Shown here one piece after another: positions 35,620 through 44,346 of a DNA stretch of 64,000 nt. Made by a program: the position numbers and the translations under genes. How positions within the stretch are numbered: the first letter of the stretch is position 1; every line of letters starts with the position of its first letter. The notes below the pieces were generated by a model. The model did not search any database, had not been told where the DNA came from, and worked only from the letters and a program-made list of their open reading frames with translations. The stretch is taken from positions 19,204 to 83,203 of the forward strand of contig JACKFF010000014.1 of the NCBI GenBank assembly GCA_020632595.1, written 5' to 3'. This stretch comes from Nitrospiraceae bacterium. Its GTDB lineage: Bacteria; Nitrospirota; Nitrospiria; Nitrospirales; UBA8639.

Positions 35620-36131
35620 GGCAGCGGTTTCTCCTTAGTGAATTTAATCCGAGAAAAGAGGTCGAAAAAATGAGGGCCAAACTTTCGTTTTATTATTAAT
35701 TCAATCTGTATAGGGCTAAACGTAACTTATTCGCCCGGTTTTGAATCCTGCCAAAAACCCTTGAGGGAAGTGGTCAATTTTGCACTGGAAAGTTTGGGGG
35801 AAATTAGTCAGGAGTTTCCTAACTTTTAGGCATTCTCCAAAATGTTCTTGTGAATACAGTGGATTGGATGGTCGCCGAATAATCGGCCCGGTAAGGAAAT
35901 GGAACAAAGGCATATGAAAAGTGAACTCCCGCCCATGCCCCTTTTTAAAGAATCCCCCCGGCCCCGACTAAATTCCTATCATCAATAGAACGCTTAACGG
36001 TCTTCCCCCTCCTGAACATTTCCCAGGGTTTTCTCCAGTTTGATACTCATGAGCCATGGGATACAGTAGAGACCTAACCTGTTTTACAAAGTTCACATAT
36101 ATTTGCTGCTTATCCAGGATGAGGAGGATAC
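35620..36131. other. Gap without recognisable gene
   Basis: 512 bases, AT-rich in parts. It should hold the promoters of the slp remnant and the downstream DUF6335 gene. TTGATA at about 36040 with TACAGT 16 bases later is a weak candidate for the latter. No RNA or ORF supported. Confidence 0.35.
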
Positions 36132-36554
36132 ATGGGCAAAAAGAAAAATATGCGTTCATCACGGCAGGATGCGGATACGATGATAAGGCAATATATTGAA
36201 AAACAAGGCCCTGCTGAAGAGGCCATCAAAGAGGAAATTGCCGAGACAGGGACTCAGCATGCATCGGAGGGAGTCCTTATTCGAGGAAACAATCGGCAAG
36301 CACAGGCCGGACTTTCCGGTGGAGATCTTGACGCAACCAGGGACGCGGGGAGTTCCGGCGATGAAACCATAGGGGGTTCCAATCCTACTCCGGATCAAGA
36401 TACCGTGGATGAGTTGGGGGAGGCGGCAGGTCTTATCTTTGAAGATTCTGAAGAACTTGAAGGAGAAAAAGTATACGACCGGGATACCCACCGATGGGAA
36501 CTCGATCCTGCAACCTCTGAAGATTATGCGGAACGCATCAAAAGATATCGATAG
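36132..36554 (+). CDS. Hydrophilic acidic protein (DUF6335-like)
   Basis: 140 residues, highly charged, no signal or membrane segment. MGKKKNMRSSRQDADTMIRQ start, Gly/Asp-rich middle with AGLSGGDLDATRDAGSSGDE, and a C-terminal EGEKVYDRDTHRWELDPATS. This order matches a family of stress-type hydrophilic proteins annotated as DUF6335, common in cyanobacteria and Nitrospira. GAGGAGGA precedes the ATG. Low complexity suggests much disorder; it is not a Pup or UBact homologue. Confidence 0.6.
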   Translation: MGKKKNMRSSRQDADTMIRQYIEKQGPAEEAIKEEIAETGTQHASEGVLIRGNNRQAQAGLSGGDLDATRDAGSSGDETIGGSNPTPDQDTVDELGEAAGLIFEDSEELEGEKVYDRDTHRWELDPATSEDYAERIKRYR

Positions 36555-36631
36555 GCTTCTTCAACATAGCCAGCAGAAAGATTCAATGCAAAAGAACTTT
36601 CAACAACCGTAATATAAGCGGGTTCGTATGA

Positions 36632-36659
36632 ATGGGTGAGATTGACCATCCTCACCCAT
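36632..36659 (+). terminator. Hairpin after the DUF6335 gene
   Basis: Perfect 9-bp stem ATGGGTGAG / CTCACCCAT with a 10-base loop, 80 bases after the stop. No T-run follows, so at most a weak terminator. Confidence 0.4.
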
Positions 36660-36768
36660 CCATATCAAAGCCGCAGGGAAAAATTTTACCTGTAAAAACA
36701 TTCAATGCGCTTCGGATGTTCATCCAATTTTCCATCCTTCCAACACTCTTCAACTCCCACCATGCGCA

Positions 36769-37320
36769 CTACATACCACCATGGGGGGAATGTCCTTCTA
36801 CCTGATTCATGCGTTGATGCAAGATCTCTCTAAATTTTCCGTATTGGTCCTTCGATAACACACTCCTCAACTTCAGCAGGGAATCAATGCGCGCCATCAT
36901 CATATCTTCTTTAATTGCTCCAATGGCCTTGACCTGCTCTGCAATCGCCTGACGGTCCGGCTCATCCTTTCCGAGCAGGGTCGCAAGATCGACTTCCGCC
37001 GTTCGAACATCAGCGGTTTTTTTGACGACCATTTTATCGTAATCAAGTCGAAGCCGGTGAAAAGCCTCCTTTTGTTCATCGGTCAGCTTTAATTCTTCTT
37101 CCATAGTGCTGGAAAAATGATGGTGATCCACATAATTTGAAGTTGCATGCGGAGATTTGGATTCGTGCGCATAGGATTCATGAGAAGGTTTTCCCTCGGT
37201 AGAACTTTTGCCACCATGCGAACAGGCGCTTAAGACAAAAACCATAGAAAGGAGAATAAGGAAACCACTTATTCCAGGATCATGACGAAATAGGTTTTTT
37301 ATTCTAGGAATAAACGCCAT
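36769..37320 (-). CDS. Spy/CpxP/ZraP-like periplasmic lipoprotein
   Basis: 183 residues: signal peptide with lipobox LSAC (Cys about 33), a His/Ser-rich segment (HESYAHESKSPHATS, VDHHHFSS) that could bind metal, then an all-helical domain with the LTxxQ pair of this group: LKLTDEQKEAFHRLR and VLSKDQYGKFRE. Family members act as periplasmic chaperones or zinc/copper sensors. AAAGGAGA stands before the ATG. The His-rich region hints at metal binding, not proven. Confidence 0.72.
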   Translation of the reverse strand: MAFIPRIKNLFRHDPGISGFLILLSMVFVLSACSHGGKSSTEGKPSHESYAHESKSPHATSNYVDHHHFSSTMEEELKLTDEQKEAFHRLRLDYDKMVVKKTADVRTAEVDLATLLGKDEPDRQAIAEQVKAIGAIKEDMMMARIDSLLKLRSVLSKDQYGKFREILHQRMNQVEGHSPHGGM

Positions 37321-37640
37321 AGTCGTCTCCTTTGGTTAAAGCGTTTGGCCATTTCTTTTTATTTGTTGTTTGTATCCATTATCAAAGAGCAGTCACCTAC
37401 TCACACCTGGCAAGAACCCTGGTGCCTTGGCCAGTACCCTAAAATGAGACACGCCGGGACGGCGTATCCAACAGACTGAAAAAGTCCGGGGCAGCCTGTA
37501 CTTTATCATCTCCATCCACCTTCCCACCCATCCCACAGAGACCTCCCACGAGTTACATTGTCCAAAGATTAGGTGGAACTTTTTGAAAGACTTGCTTCAA
37601 GCCATGGCTCTATCGGGAACGACCTCGAGCAACAGAGAAA
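37321..37640. other. Gap without recognisable gene
   Basis: 320 bases between two minus-strand genes. Presumably carries the promoter of the Spy-like gene; no clear hexamers, ORF or RNA structure. Confidence 0.35.
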
Positions 37641-37979
37641 CTATAACAACTTTGTGCCCAGGGGAACAGGCTTGTCCGGTACACATAACGCCACCTCTCC
37701 GCCCTCAGTATGAAATCCCGTGACCAGGCATTCAGACATAACCGGACCGATTTGTTTGGTTGGAAAATTCACCACGGCGACAACCAGCTTTCCCACTAAC
37801 TCTTCCGGTTTGTAAAGATCCGTGATCTGAGCGCTCGACTTCTTCATGCCGATGTCCCTGCCGAAATCAACCTGCAAAATGTACGCAGGCTTTTTGGCTT
37901 CCGGGAACAACGCCGCACTTTCAATGCGCCCGACGCGAAGCTCGACTTTTATGAAATCATCCCATGAAATGGTCTGCAC
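37641..37979 (-). CDS. csaA: tRNA-binding protein CsaA
   Basis: 112 residues with GTG start (GAGGAGG nine bases before). Single OB fold of the EMAPII/MetRS-C type: ISWDDFIKVELRVGRIESA, VDFGRDIGMKKSSAQIT, GKLVVAVVNFPTKQIGPVMSE and LCVPDKPVPLG. CsaA dimers bind tRNA, and in Bacillus have been called an export chaperone. Size and sequence are entirely normal. Stand-alone gene. Confidence 0.92.
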   Translation of the reverse strand: MQTISWDDFIKVELRVGRIESAALFPEAKKPAYILQVDFGRDIGMKKSSAQITDLYKPEELVGKLVVAVVNFPTKQIGPVMSECLVTGFHTEGGEVALCVPDKPVPLGTKLL

Positions 37980-38293
37980 TTCAGCCTCCTCAATTAACTC
38001 AAAACAGTTTTTCGCATAAGAGTAGCACCCTTCTTCGGAAGCCTGTTCTCAATTTTCCTCTCTACCTTTGCCTTACCTCCTGGAGGTACAATAAATAATA
38101 ATTCTCCTATTCCTCTCACCTGGTTGGTCACTACCTATGATTTCCAAGCCAGAGGCGAGACCAGCTCCTCAAAAACATCGATTTTCACGACGGGAGCATT
38201 TTTCCCCAAAAAGTGAAAATGTTTTGCTTAAGATTGCAAGAGGTTACTTCGACTCACAGCAATGTAATTTAACCGTATCTTAAGGAGAATAAC
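37980..38293. other. Gap without recognisable gene
   Basis: 314 bases between divergent csaA and the small lipoprotein gene. It must carry both promoters; none can be named with confidence. Confidence 0.35.
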
Positions 38294-38659
38294 ATGTCCA
38301 AAATCTGGCGTTTGGTTCTGTTACTAACATGTATTATGTTGGTGGGATGCAGTACCACTGGGAATTTGGGAATTGTGGCCAAAAGCTCAGCCGACCCAGC
38401 GTCGCTTTTGAAAAACAGCCAAGGCTATGAGGATTTAGGACCAGCTGAAGGGCAAGCTTGCCGTCATTTCATTTTGGCCATTATCCCATTTGGCCAATCG
38501 GACATGACGAAAGCGGTGGATAAAGCCTTAGCAGCTTCGGGGGGAGATGCCCTACTCAATGTCTCAGCAGAAAGCAGCCTGTACGGTTTCATTCCCATTT
38601 ATAACGTCTATACGTTTACCTGTACCACGGTCAAAGGAACCGCCATCAAATTTAAATAG
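38294..38659 (+). CDS. Small TRL-like outer-membrane lipoprotein
   Basis: 121 residues: signal peptide with lipobox MLVGC (Cys about 19), followed by a compact domain: ACRHFILAIIPFGQSDMTKAVDKALAASGGDALLNVSAESSLYGFIPIYN. It resembles TRL-like and related small lipoproteins that occur near tRNA loci and in stress regulons. The mature chain has two further cysteines that could pair. AAGGAG lies before the ATG. Function unknown. Confidence 0.62.
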   Translation: MSKIWRLVLLLTCIMLVGCSTTGNLGIVAKSSADPASLLKNSQGYEDLGPAEGQACRHFILAIIPFGQSDMTKAVDKALAASGGDALLNVSAESSLYGFIPIYNVYTFTCTTVKGTAIKFK

Positions 38660-38922
38660 AGTACTGCGTTGACCTTGAATCTTAGATAAACAGAAACCGG
38701 ACGGCTTCATTGTCGGATTGGCGATTGCTATTCCCTTAATCTCATCTGATTGTCCTACGGTTGAAGGTTTGCTAAATCATGAGACCGCGACTTTGCCCGT
38801 CTCTGTCACTTTGGCAGCCCTGTTTTCCGCTGCTTAACGATAAGATACAATCCACAGCATTTTGCCCTGGAGCAGGGAAGAAGAGGGTAAACCGCATGCT
38901 TCATAAGAATTGCTGGTTATAT

Positions 38923-39621
38923 TCATTGAATATTCGCACTCTTCTCAATATTGTGGCGTGCACATAAAAGTTGGATATTCTCGACTTTCAGGGAAGTCCC
39001 GCCCTTTGAATACGGAACAATATGATCGAAATGAAGTTCATCAGTCGCTCCGCCGGATACGCAACGGCCTCTATCCCGTGCCCATACCTCCAACTTCACG
39101 CTTGTTGGAATAATTCGACTACGCTCTACAAGTCTGGTGGGCGTATCTTCGGCTAATGATTCATCTTCGATGCCTTCAATCGCGACCAACTTGAACTTAA
39201 ACACATTTCTTTTTCCATCGTGCTCGATTCACGAATCCACAAGGTGAAAGTAGCCGTTATCTGACCAAATCCCCGCCTTAATTTTTTCGTATACGCGAAC
39301 AATGTCAGGACCTTTCTCCCCCAACTTATAAGCTTGCGCAGCTTTGTGAAATTTCCCATTTTCCGTCAAAGAGTTATTTTGCCTATGCTCTTGTTGGTCC
39401 AGGATTTTGGGGTCGACACCGCGGTTTTTCTTTGGTTCATCATGCCCTTCATAGACCAGTAAAGCGCCATCCTCCAACACTACATCCCTATACGGAGCAT
39501 TGGCGCGAACCGACATGAGAATTACTGAGTGCCTTCCCTTTAATCGAAAATTCATCCCTTTTTGTAGACTCGTACCTTCCTTATGGCACATCTCGATATA
39601 AGAGATGATTTTTCCCCTCAT
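38923..39621 (-). pseudogene. HNH endonuclease with in-frame TGA
   Basis: One continuous frame is cut by a TGA at 39229-39231 after FHLVDS. The upstream half has MSVRANAPYRD and RVYEKIKAGIWSDNGYFHLVD. The downstream half has VFKFKLVAIEG, VKLEVWARDRGRC and LHFDHIVPYSKGGTSL. Together they fit a known HNH family of about 230 residues in which an N-terminal SRA-like part precedes the nuclease. The expected second Cys of the CxxC zinc knuckle is Gly here (RCVSGGATDE). Stop plus lost ligand indicate a dead gene. Confidence 0.78.
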
Positions 39622-39726
39622 ACTTTTTCCATCTTACCCATAACTGAGTCCACGCCTGAGAAATCGGTCGAAAGCCGACCGATTCCCGGTCGGCATTCGG
39701 CCACCGCGGGCGCGAACATTTGTCCT

Positions 39727-40296
39727 TTAAACAGCGAAGTGAGCGCTGGCTTCTTGCATCTGACACCTGGCTTTCTCACCACCTTCGGATGTGATGGGAC
39801 AGGTGCCGTTTTGGATAAGCACAACTTCAAAACCTTCCCGGCGTGCGTCCAGCACCGTCGCCAGGACGCATACGTCCTCAGCAAGCCCGGCGACCCACAA
39901 TCGGCGGATGCCATCTTTATTAAGCTGAACAGCCAGGCCGGTCTGGTCGAACGCGGAATTCTGATCCTGATCAAACCGGACACCTTTCGTCACAAGAATG
40001 GTTGAGTCGGGCAACGCCAGATCCGGATGAAATCTGGCGCCATCGCTGCCCTGAATGCAATGAGGCGGCCATGGGCCGCCCTGTACCTTGAAACTTATGT
40101 GGCCGATCGGGTGCCAATCCCGTGAGGCATAAACCGGCACGCCCTTGGCCTTTGCGGCTACAATCCACCGGTTGATGACGGGCACAATCCTATGACCGCC
40201 CTTAACGGCAAGCGCCCCGCCGGGACAAAAGTCTTTTTGCACATCGACGATGAGTAGGGCATCGCCGGATTTTAGGGAATGGCTGATTTCTGTCAT
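39727..40296 (-). CDS. pncA: Nicotinamidase PncA
   Basis: 189 residues. Converts nicotinamide to nicotinate for NAD salvage. The catalytic triad is present: Asp18 (LLIVDVQKDF), Lys104 (LVTKG) and Cys143 (AEDVCVL), as are the metal ligands Asp60, His62 and His66 (SRDWHPIGHISF). It lies 17 bases downstream of the macro-domain/nicotinate phosphoribosyltransferase gene on the same strand. That gene supplies the next enzyme of the pathway. Normal length, no oddity. Confidence 0.92.
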   Translation of the reverse strand: MTEISHSLKSGDALLIVDVQKDFCPGGALAVKGGHRIVPVINRWIVAAKAKGVPVYASRDWHPIGHISFKVQGGPWPPHCIQGSDGARFHPDLALPDSTILVTKGVRFDQDQNSAFDQTGLAVQLNKDGIRRLWVAGLAEDVCVLATVLDARREGFEVVLIQNGTCPITSEGGEKARCQMQEASAHFAV

Positions 40297-40313
40297 TTGG
40301 TAAAGCTGTCGGA

Positions 40314-42293
40314 TTAGATGGAACCTTTTCGGTTATTGGTAAGGTCTTTGATGATTTGCTGCTGAAGGTGGGCCAGTTTTCTACTCACTTCGACCGGATA
40401 AGGGGAATCGGCAGGGGTAATGGCCCGCACTCGTTCGGGCAAACGGGAAATTTGTTCCTGCGCATATTGTCGTGCTGTGGTAAGGTCGACCCTTCGCTCG
40501 GGAAGTCGCTTGCCGTTTCGCATCATCGGAACCAAAAGAGGTCGTCCAACCGTAACTTCATCGGCACAGGCGATCACATCACGCACGTCCTGTCCCTCCT
40601 CCACAATACGGAACACCTGCTTGCGACCGGGAAGGATCGGTTTGCCTATCGAAAGTTTAAGTCGGCCCTTTCCGGCATATTCGGAAAGCTTGTAGGCAAT
40701 ATCCAGATCCGGCGCATCGCTCGAAACCCCCATACTGGTACCCACGCCAAAGCCATTGATCGGCGCCCTCGTTGACACCAATGCCGCAATCGCATCTTCG
40801 TCAAGACCGCCACTGGCAAAGATCTCGACATTTCGCAAGCCCGCATCATCCAGCAGCCGGCGTGCCTTTCGGGAAAGATTCAGCAAATCACCGGAATCAA
40901 GACGCACCGCCTTGACCTTAAAGTCAGGACCCAGGGCTCTCGCTAGATCGATCACCTTCCGGACGCCCGCCAACGTATCGTAGGTGTCAACAAGCAACAC
41001 GGTCTCAGGATACAGTTGAGTAAATACCCGAAACGCTGTTGCTTCGTTTTCATGCGACTGAACATAGCTATGCGCCATGGTTCCGGCGACCGGCACACCA
41101 TACAGTTTGCCCGCGAGGACATTCGAGGTCGCGGCAACCCCACCAATCCAGAAGGCACGGGCCGCCTTGAGCGCGGCGTCGATTCCATGCATCCGGCGTG
41201 GACCGAAATCGATCACAGGGCGTCCTTCCGCCGCAGCCACGACACGCTGCGCCTTGGAAGCCAGCACAGTCTGGACATGAATCTGGTTCATGATGAAGGT
41301 TTCCACAATCTGTGCCTGCGGCAACGGCGCCACAATCTCGAGGATCGGTTCGTTGGCGAAAACAGGAGTCCCTTCGGGAACGGCAAACACCTCTCCCGTA
41401 AAACGAAAATCACGAAGCCAGTTGAGGAAACTGCCGGAAAACTGCCTTAACGAGTCCAGATAGGCCAGATCTTCTTCGCTGAAACGAATCGTTTCCAGAT
41501 AATCGAGGACGGTATCCACTCCACATGCCAATAGAAAATTCCGCCGGACGGGTAGACGCCGAACGAAGAGGGTAAAGACGGCGTCAGCCATCATGCCCTC
41601 CTCGTAATAGGCATGCAGCATCGTCAGTTCGTACAAATCGGTGAAGAGCGCAAGGCCATTGCCTCTTTCATCCTGCATAGAAGGCGTCGTTGAAAGACCC
41701 GGTAATGTTGGAAAGGTGAAATGTTCGAGGTGTTTCCCCCTACCGGCAAGAGAATCACGTGGGGTTCCCATCGTTCCAGATGACTTCCCAGCGGAGGAGG
41801 AGGAAAGTTCTCCGAGGATGCGTTCAAAACGCTGTTGACTCTCCTCGTCGAACAACACGAACCGGATGTGGGTGACGGAGGACAATCGTGGCACTTCCTC
41901 CAAGACCGTCTTCAGAGCAACTCGTGCCGCCTCCCTAATTGGATAGCCAAAGATGCCGGTAGAGATAGCCGGGAAGGCCATTGACTGAATGCCCCACTGT
42001 TCAGCCAGGCGGAGGGCATTTGCGTAGCAGTTGGCAAGAAGCGCTTCAGCCGGCTCGTCTCGACCGTAGACCGGGCCGAGGCAGTGGATGACGTAACGGT
42101 TGGGAAGATGATGTGCTCCGGTGAGCACCGCTTGACCGGGACGGATAGGAGCCAGCGCCCGACCTTCTTTTTCCAACCCTGGTCCTGCAGCGCGATGAAT
42201 GGCTCCGGCAACCCCGCCCCCACTGCGCAACTCGGCGTTGGCCGCGTTAACGATCGCATCCATGTCGGGTTGACTTGCGATATTTCCCCGCAC
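40314..42293 (-). CDS. Macro domain fused to nicotinate phosphoribosyltransferase
   Basis: 659 residues. Residues 1-165 are a MacroD-type macro domain: DAIVNAANAELRSGGGVAGA, CLGPVYG and MAFPAISTGIFGYP, the ADP-ribose/OAADPr-binding and hydrolysing fold. A Ser/Gly-rich linker (165-210) leads to nicotinate phosphoribosyltransferase (about 213-640) with ALFTDLYELTM, FGPRRMHG, GTMAHSYVQSHENE and VRLDSGDL. One protein could thus handle ADP-ribose and make nicotinate mononucleotide. The only standard start is GTG 42293, but the open frame upstream still encodes macro beta-strand 1 (INGITIECV), so the true start is unclear. An internal Met206 could make NAPRTase alone. Confidence 0.85.
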   Translation of the reverse strand: MRGNIASQPDMDAIVNAANAELRSGGGVAGAIHRAAGPGLEKEGRALAPIRPGQAVLTGAHHLPNRYVIHCLGPVYGRDEPAEALLANCYANALRLAEQWGIQSMAFPAISTGIFGYPIREAARVALKTVLEEVPRLSSVTHIRFVLFDEESQQRFERILGELSSSSAGKSSGTMGTPRDSLAGRGKHLEHFTFPTLPGLSTTPSMQDERGNGLALFTDLYELTMLHAYYEEGMMADAVFTLFVRRLPVRRNFLLACGVDTVLDYLETIRFSEEDLAYLDSLRQFSGSFLNWLRDFRFTGEVFAVPEGTPVFANEPILEIVAPLPQAQIVETFIMNQIHVQTVLASKAQRVVAAAEGRPVIDFGPRRMHGIDAALKAARAFWIGGVAATSNVLAGKLYGVPVAGTMAHSYVQSHENEATAFRVFTQLYPETVLLVDTYDTLAGVRKVIDLARALGPDFKVKAVRLDSGDLLNLSRKARRLLDDAGLRNVEIFASGGLDEDAIAALVSTRAPINGFGVGTSMGVSSDAPDLDIAYKLSEYAGKGRLKLSIGKPILPGRKQVFRIVEEGQDVRDVIACADEVTVGRPLLVPMMRNGKRLPERRVDLTTARQYAQEQISRLPERVRAITPADSPYPVEVSRKLAHLQQQIIKDLTNNRKGSI

Positions 42294-42533
42294 ACATTCG
42301 ATCGTAATGCCGTTGATCTTTTGTTTCAGAATGAGACTGTAACTCCGCTCTTTCAGGGTTATCCGCCTTGGAGTAGTTCTGAATTCCTTATCCTAACTGA
42401 GACCTGGCTTCACTGCAGCTCCCTCCTTACTTGTGGGAATAGCGGGACCCCCTACCTTACCCTACCAATGAAGGTCGCCAGACACACACCTAAATCAGGC
42501 ACCAACAAAATGGCGGGTGACTGAATGCATTTA

Positions 42534-43109
42534 TTAGATCTCTAAATATTGTTCCTTCTCTCGTGAATCGGGCATTTGTTCGACAGAAATGATCCCAACA
42601 CCATTTTCTAATACGATAGGATTATCTACCTCGATTCCAATGACCCATAAGGTATTTATGACCGGAATATTTTCTGAGTCTAGGAATCTGTTTAAATTAC
42701 GTTCTGCGACCAAGGATTCACATTCGTTGGCCGCCCATAAAAACCACATTGCCAAGTTCTTTATTTCAAATGTGGCGGCACCGCTCCCCCGTGAAATTAG
42801 TTGTCCCTACAACGCTTGCACTCTAGGATCTTTTTCAAGAACTTTCAGTACTATTGCCCCAGGCCCCTCATTTTCAAGCAATCTTGAATAATGCAAATAA
42901 AGCCTAGTCCGAATGTCGTGAAAAGCTACATTACCCATGTCAGGTTTGGGGATATTCAATCGACCTATATTCATAATTTTCCTTCCAACAGAGTCCCCAG
43001 TTGAGTAGTGGGCCAAAGGCCAATGGGAACCAACTAAATTCCGAACTCGCAACCAGTGGACCTGGCACTTAAAAGCGGACTGCATTCCGATGTCATTTTG
43101 TCCTAACAC
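42534..43109 (-). pseudogene. Hypothetical gene interrupted by in-frame TAG
   Basis: A single minus-strand frame is open on both sides of a TAG at 42807-42809. The first 100 residues include RNLVGSHWPLAHYSTGDSVG and RTRLYLHYSRLLENEGPGA. After the stop it continues LISRGSGAATFEIKNLAMWF, WAANECESLVAERNLN and IPVINTLWVIGIEVDNPIVL. Coding character is similar on both sides, so the stop probably broke a gene of about 190 codons. I do not recognise the family. Confidence 0.45.
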
Positions 43110-43265
43110 CTTCGAACAGTTTTCCAGGGCCTGCCACTCCTTTCATGAACATTTTTGTACAATTCGCGGCCCGATGGCGGGTAAACGTCCACATTCAGTT
43201 CCAGGTTCACTCAGTGGAGACCATCCACGGGGAAAGGGATTTGTCCATGCCAAATAAGAGGTTAA

Positions 43266-43994
43266 TTATGCCTGAAGTACATCAGCAAGCGCGCGAAGTA
43301 GGCGTGCCCCATCACCACGCCAGGCACTGCCGTGCATGCAGGCCAGTGTAGTCGGGCTTGACGAAGCCAGCTTCTCAAGAAGCACCCCTGCGTTTTTGGT
43401 GTGTGAGAAATAATCCATTTGGTGGCGGAACGCCTCGCTTGGCCCAAGAATGTCCGACTCCGTTATAGTAGGATGGTCAGCTCCTCCCTGCGTGAACAGA
43501 TCGCCGCAGAACAACGTGGAGGTTTCCTCTTCCATCAGTAAGCCGCACTCCCAGGCATGAGGGAGATGCGGCGTGTCGAACCAACGCACGGAGTGTTTGC
43601 CCAGAGTGAGCCGCTCTCCATCCGTTAGTGGGCGAGGCGCGAGATCGGCAAGATCATTGATCGAAACCATGGCCGCTACCGTCCCGCACAACGGCACAGC
43701 CTGGGGAGCAGCGGCCAGCCATTCGTTGAGTGACCCGCATTCGTCGGCCTCTACATGAGACAACGAAATATATCGAAGCTTCTTAACCGGCAACACGCTC
43801 GCCACCGCTTCACGCACGAATGGGAACATTTTTCTTGGGCCGGTGTGGAAGATCAGTGGTTCATCATCCACAATGAGGTATTGGTTAAACGAGAACCCGC
43901 CCGCACCTTCGATCACCACCGGTGTGTTAATGCGGTAAATCCCGTCAGCAATCTCATGCACGTTCGTTCCTGTTTGCTTATTCGTCATGGTCAT
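43266..43994 (-). CDS. Flavodiiron-type metallo-beta-lactamase-fold protein without flavodoxin
   Basis: 242 residues. The metal motif reads LSHVEADECGS, that is HxExD instead of the HxHxDH of hydrolases, as in flavodiiron/ODP oxygen-binding proteins. Further ligands are the His in HLPHAWE, the Asp in CGDLF and the His in CMHGSAW. The position after the Asp, usually His, is Glu. There is no flavodoxin domain and no rubredoxin neighbour, so it resembles stand-alone oxygen-sensing or -binding ODP proteins. AGGAGA precedes the ATG at 43994. Confidence 0.78.
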   Translation of the reverse strand: MTMTNKQTGTNVHEIADGIYRINTPVVIEGAGGFSFNQYLIVDDEPLIFHTGPRKMFPFVREAVASVLPVKKLRYISLSHVEADECGSLNEWLAAAPQAVPLCGTVAAMVSINDLADLAPRPLTDGERLTLGKHSVRWFDTPHLPHAWECGLLMEEETSTLFCGDLFTQGGADHPTITESDILGPSEAFRHQMDYFSHTKNAGVLLEKLASSSPTTLACMHGSAWRGDGARLLRALADVLQA

Positions 43995-44346
43995 GAGACT
44001 CTCCTGGTTACGGATTGAGAACCCCCCTTTAGGATACGAGATATCTACCTGGTTCCTTATAAAATATTCGAGCCTCACAAATTGTGATTTTTGTTTAACT
44101 GACTGAGGATGTCAAATTGTCATAGGGCTCATAGGGTTGAGCTCTAAATTGTCTGGACCGATTTGGTCTCCTCAATCTTAAATTAATGCGACGGTCCCGG
44201 CTTCTTTGGTATCTTATCCCTGTCTCGGAACAATCCGTCCTCAGGCCTGCAGGGCCATTAAAAAGGATAACCAGGAAGCGAGTTTCCCTCACCCATTTTT
44301 AACCAGGAAACTTCTATTTGCAGGTGAATGAAGGGAGTGGCCAACC
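43995..44346. other. Gap between divergent genes
   Basis: 352 bases between the metallo-beta-lactamase-fold gene and the HerA-like gene; nothing recognisable except the expected divergent promoters, which I cannot place. Confidence 0.35.

Noticed and set aside
36132..36554. Pup/UBact candidate (hydrophilic, Gly/Asp-rich, ends KRYR)
   Set aside because: 140 residues is too long, the end lacks Gly-Gly-Glu/Gln, and it is 23 kb from the proteasome operon; it fits DUF6335 better.
39583..40005. 140-codon plus-strand ORF over pncA
   Set aside because: Antisense to the conserved nicotinamidase active-site region; composition is that of a shadow frame.
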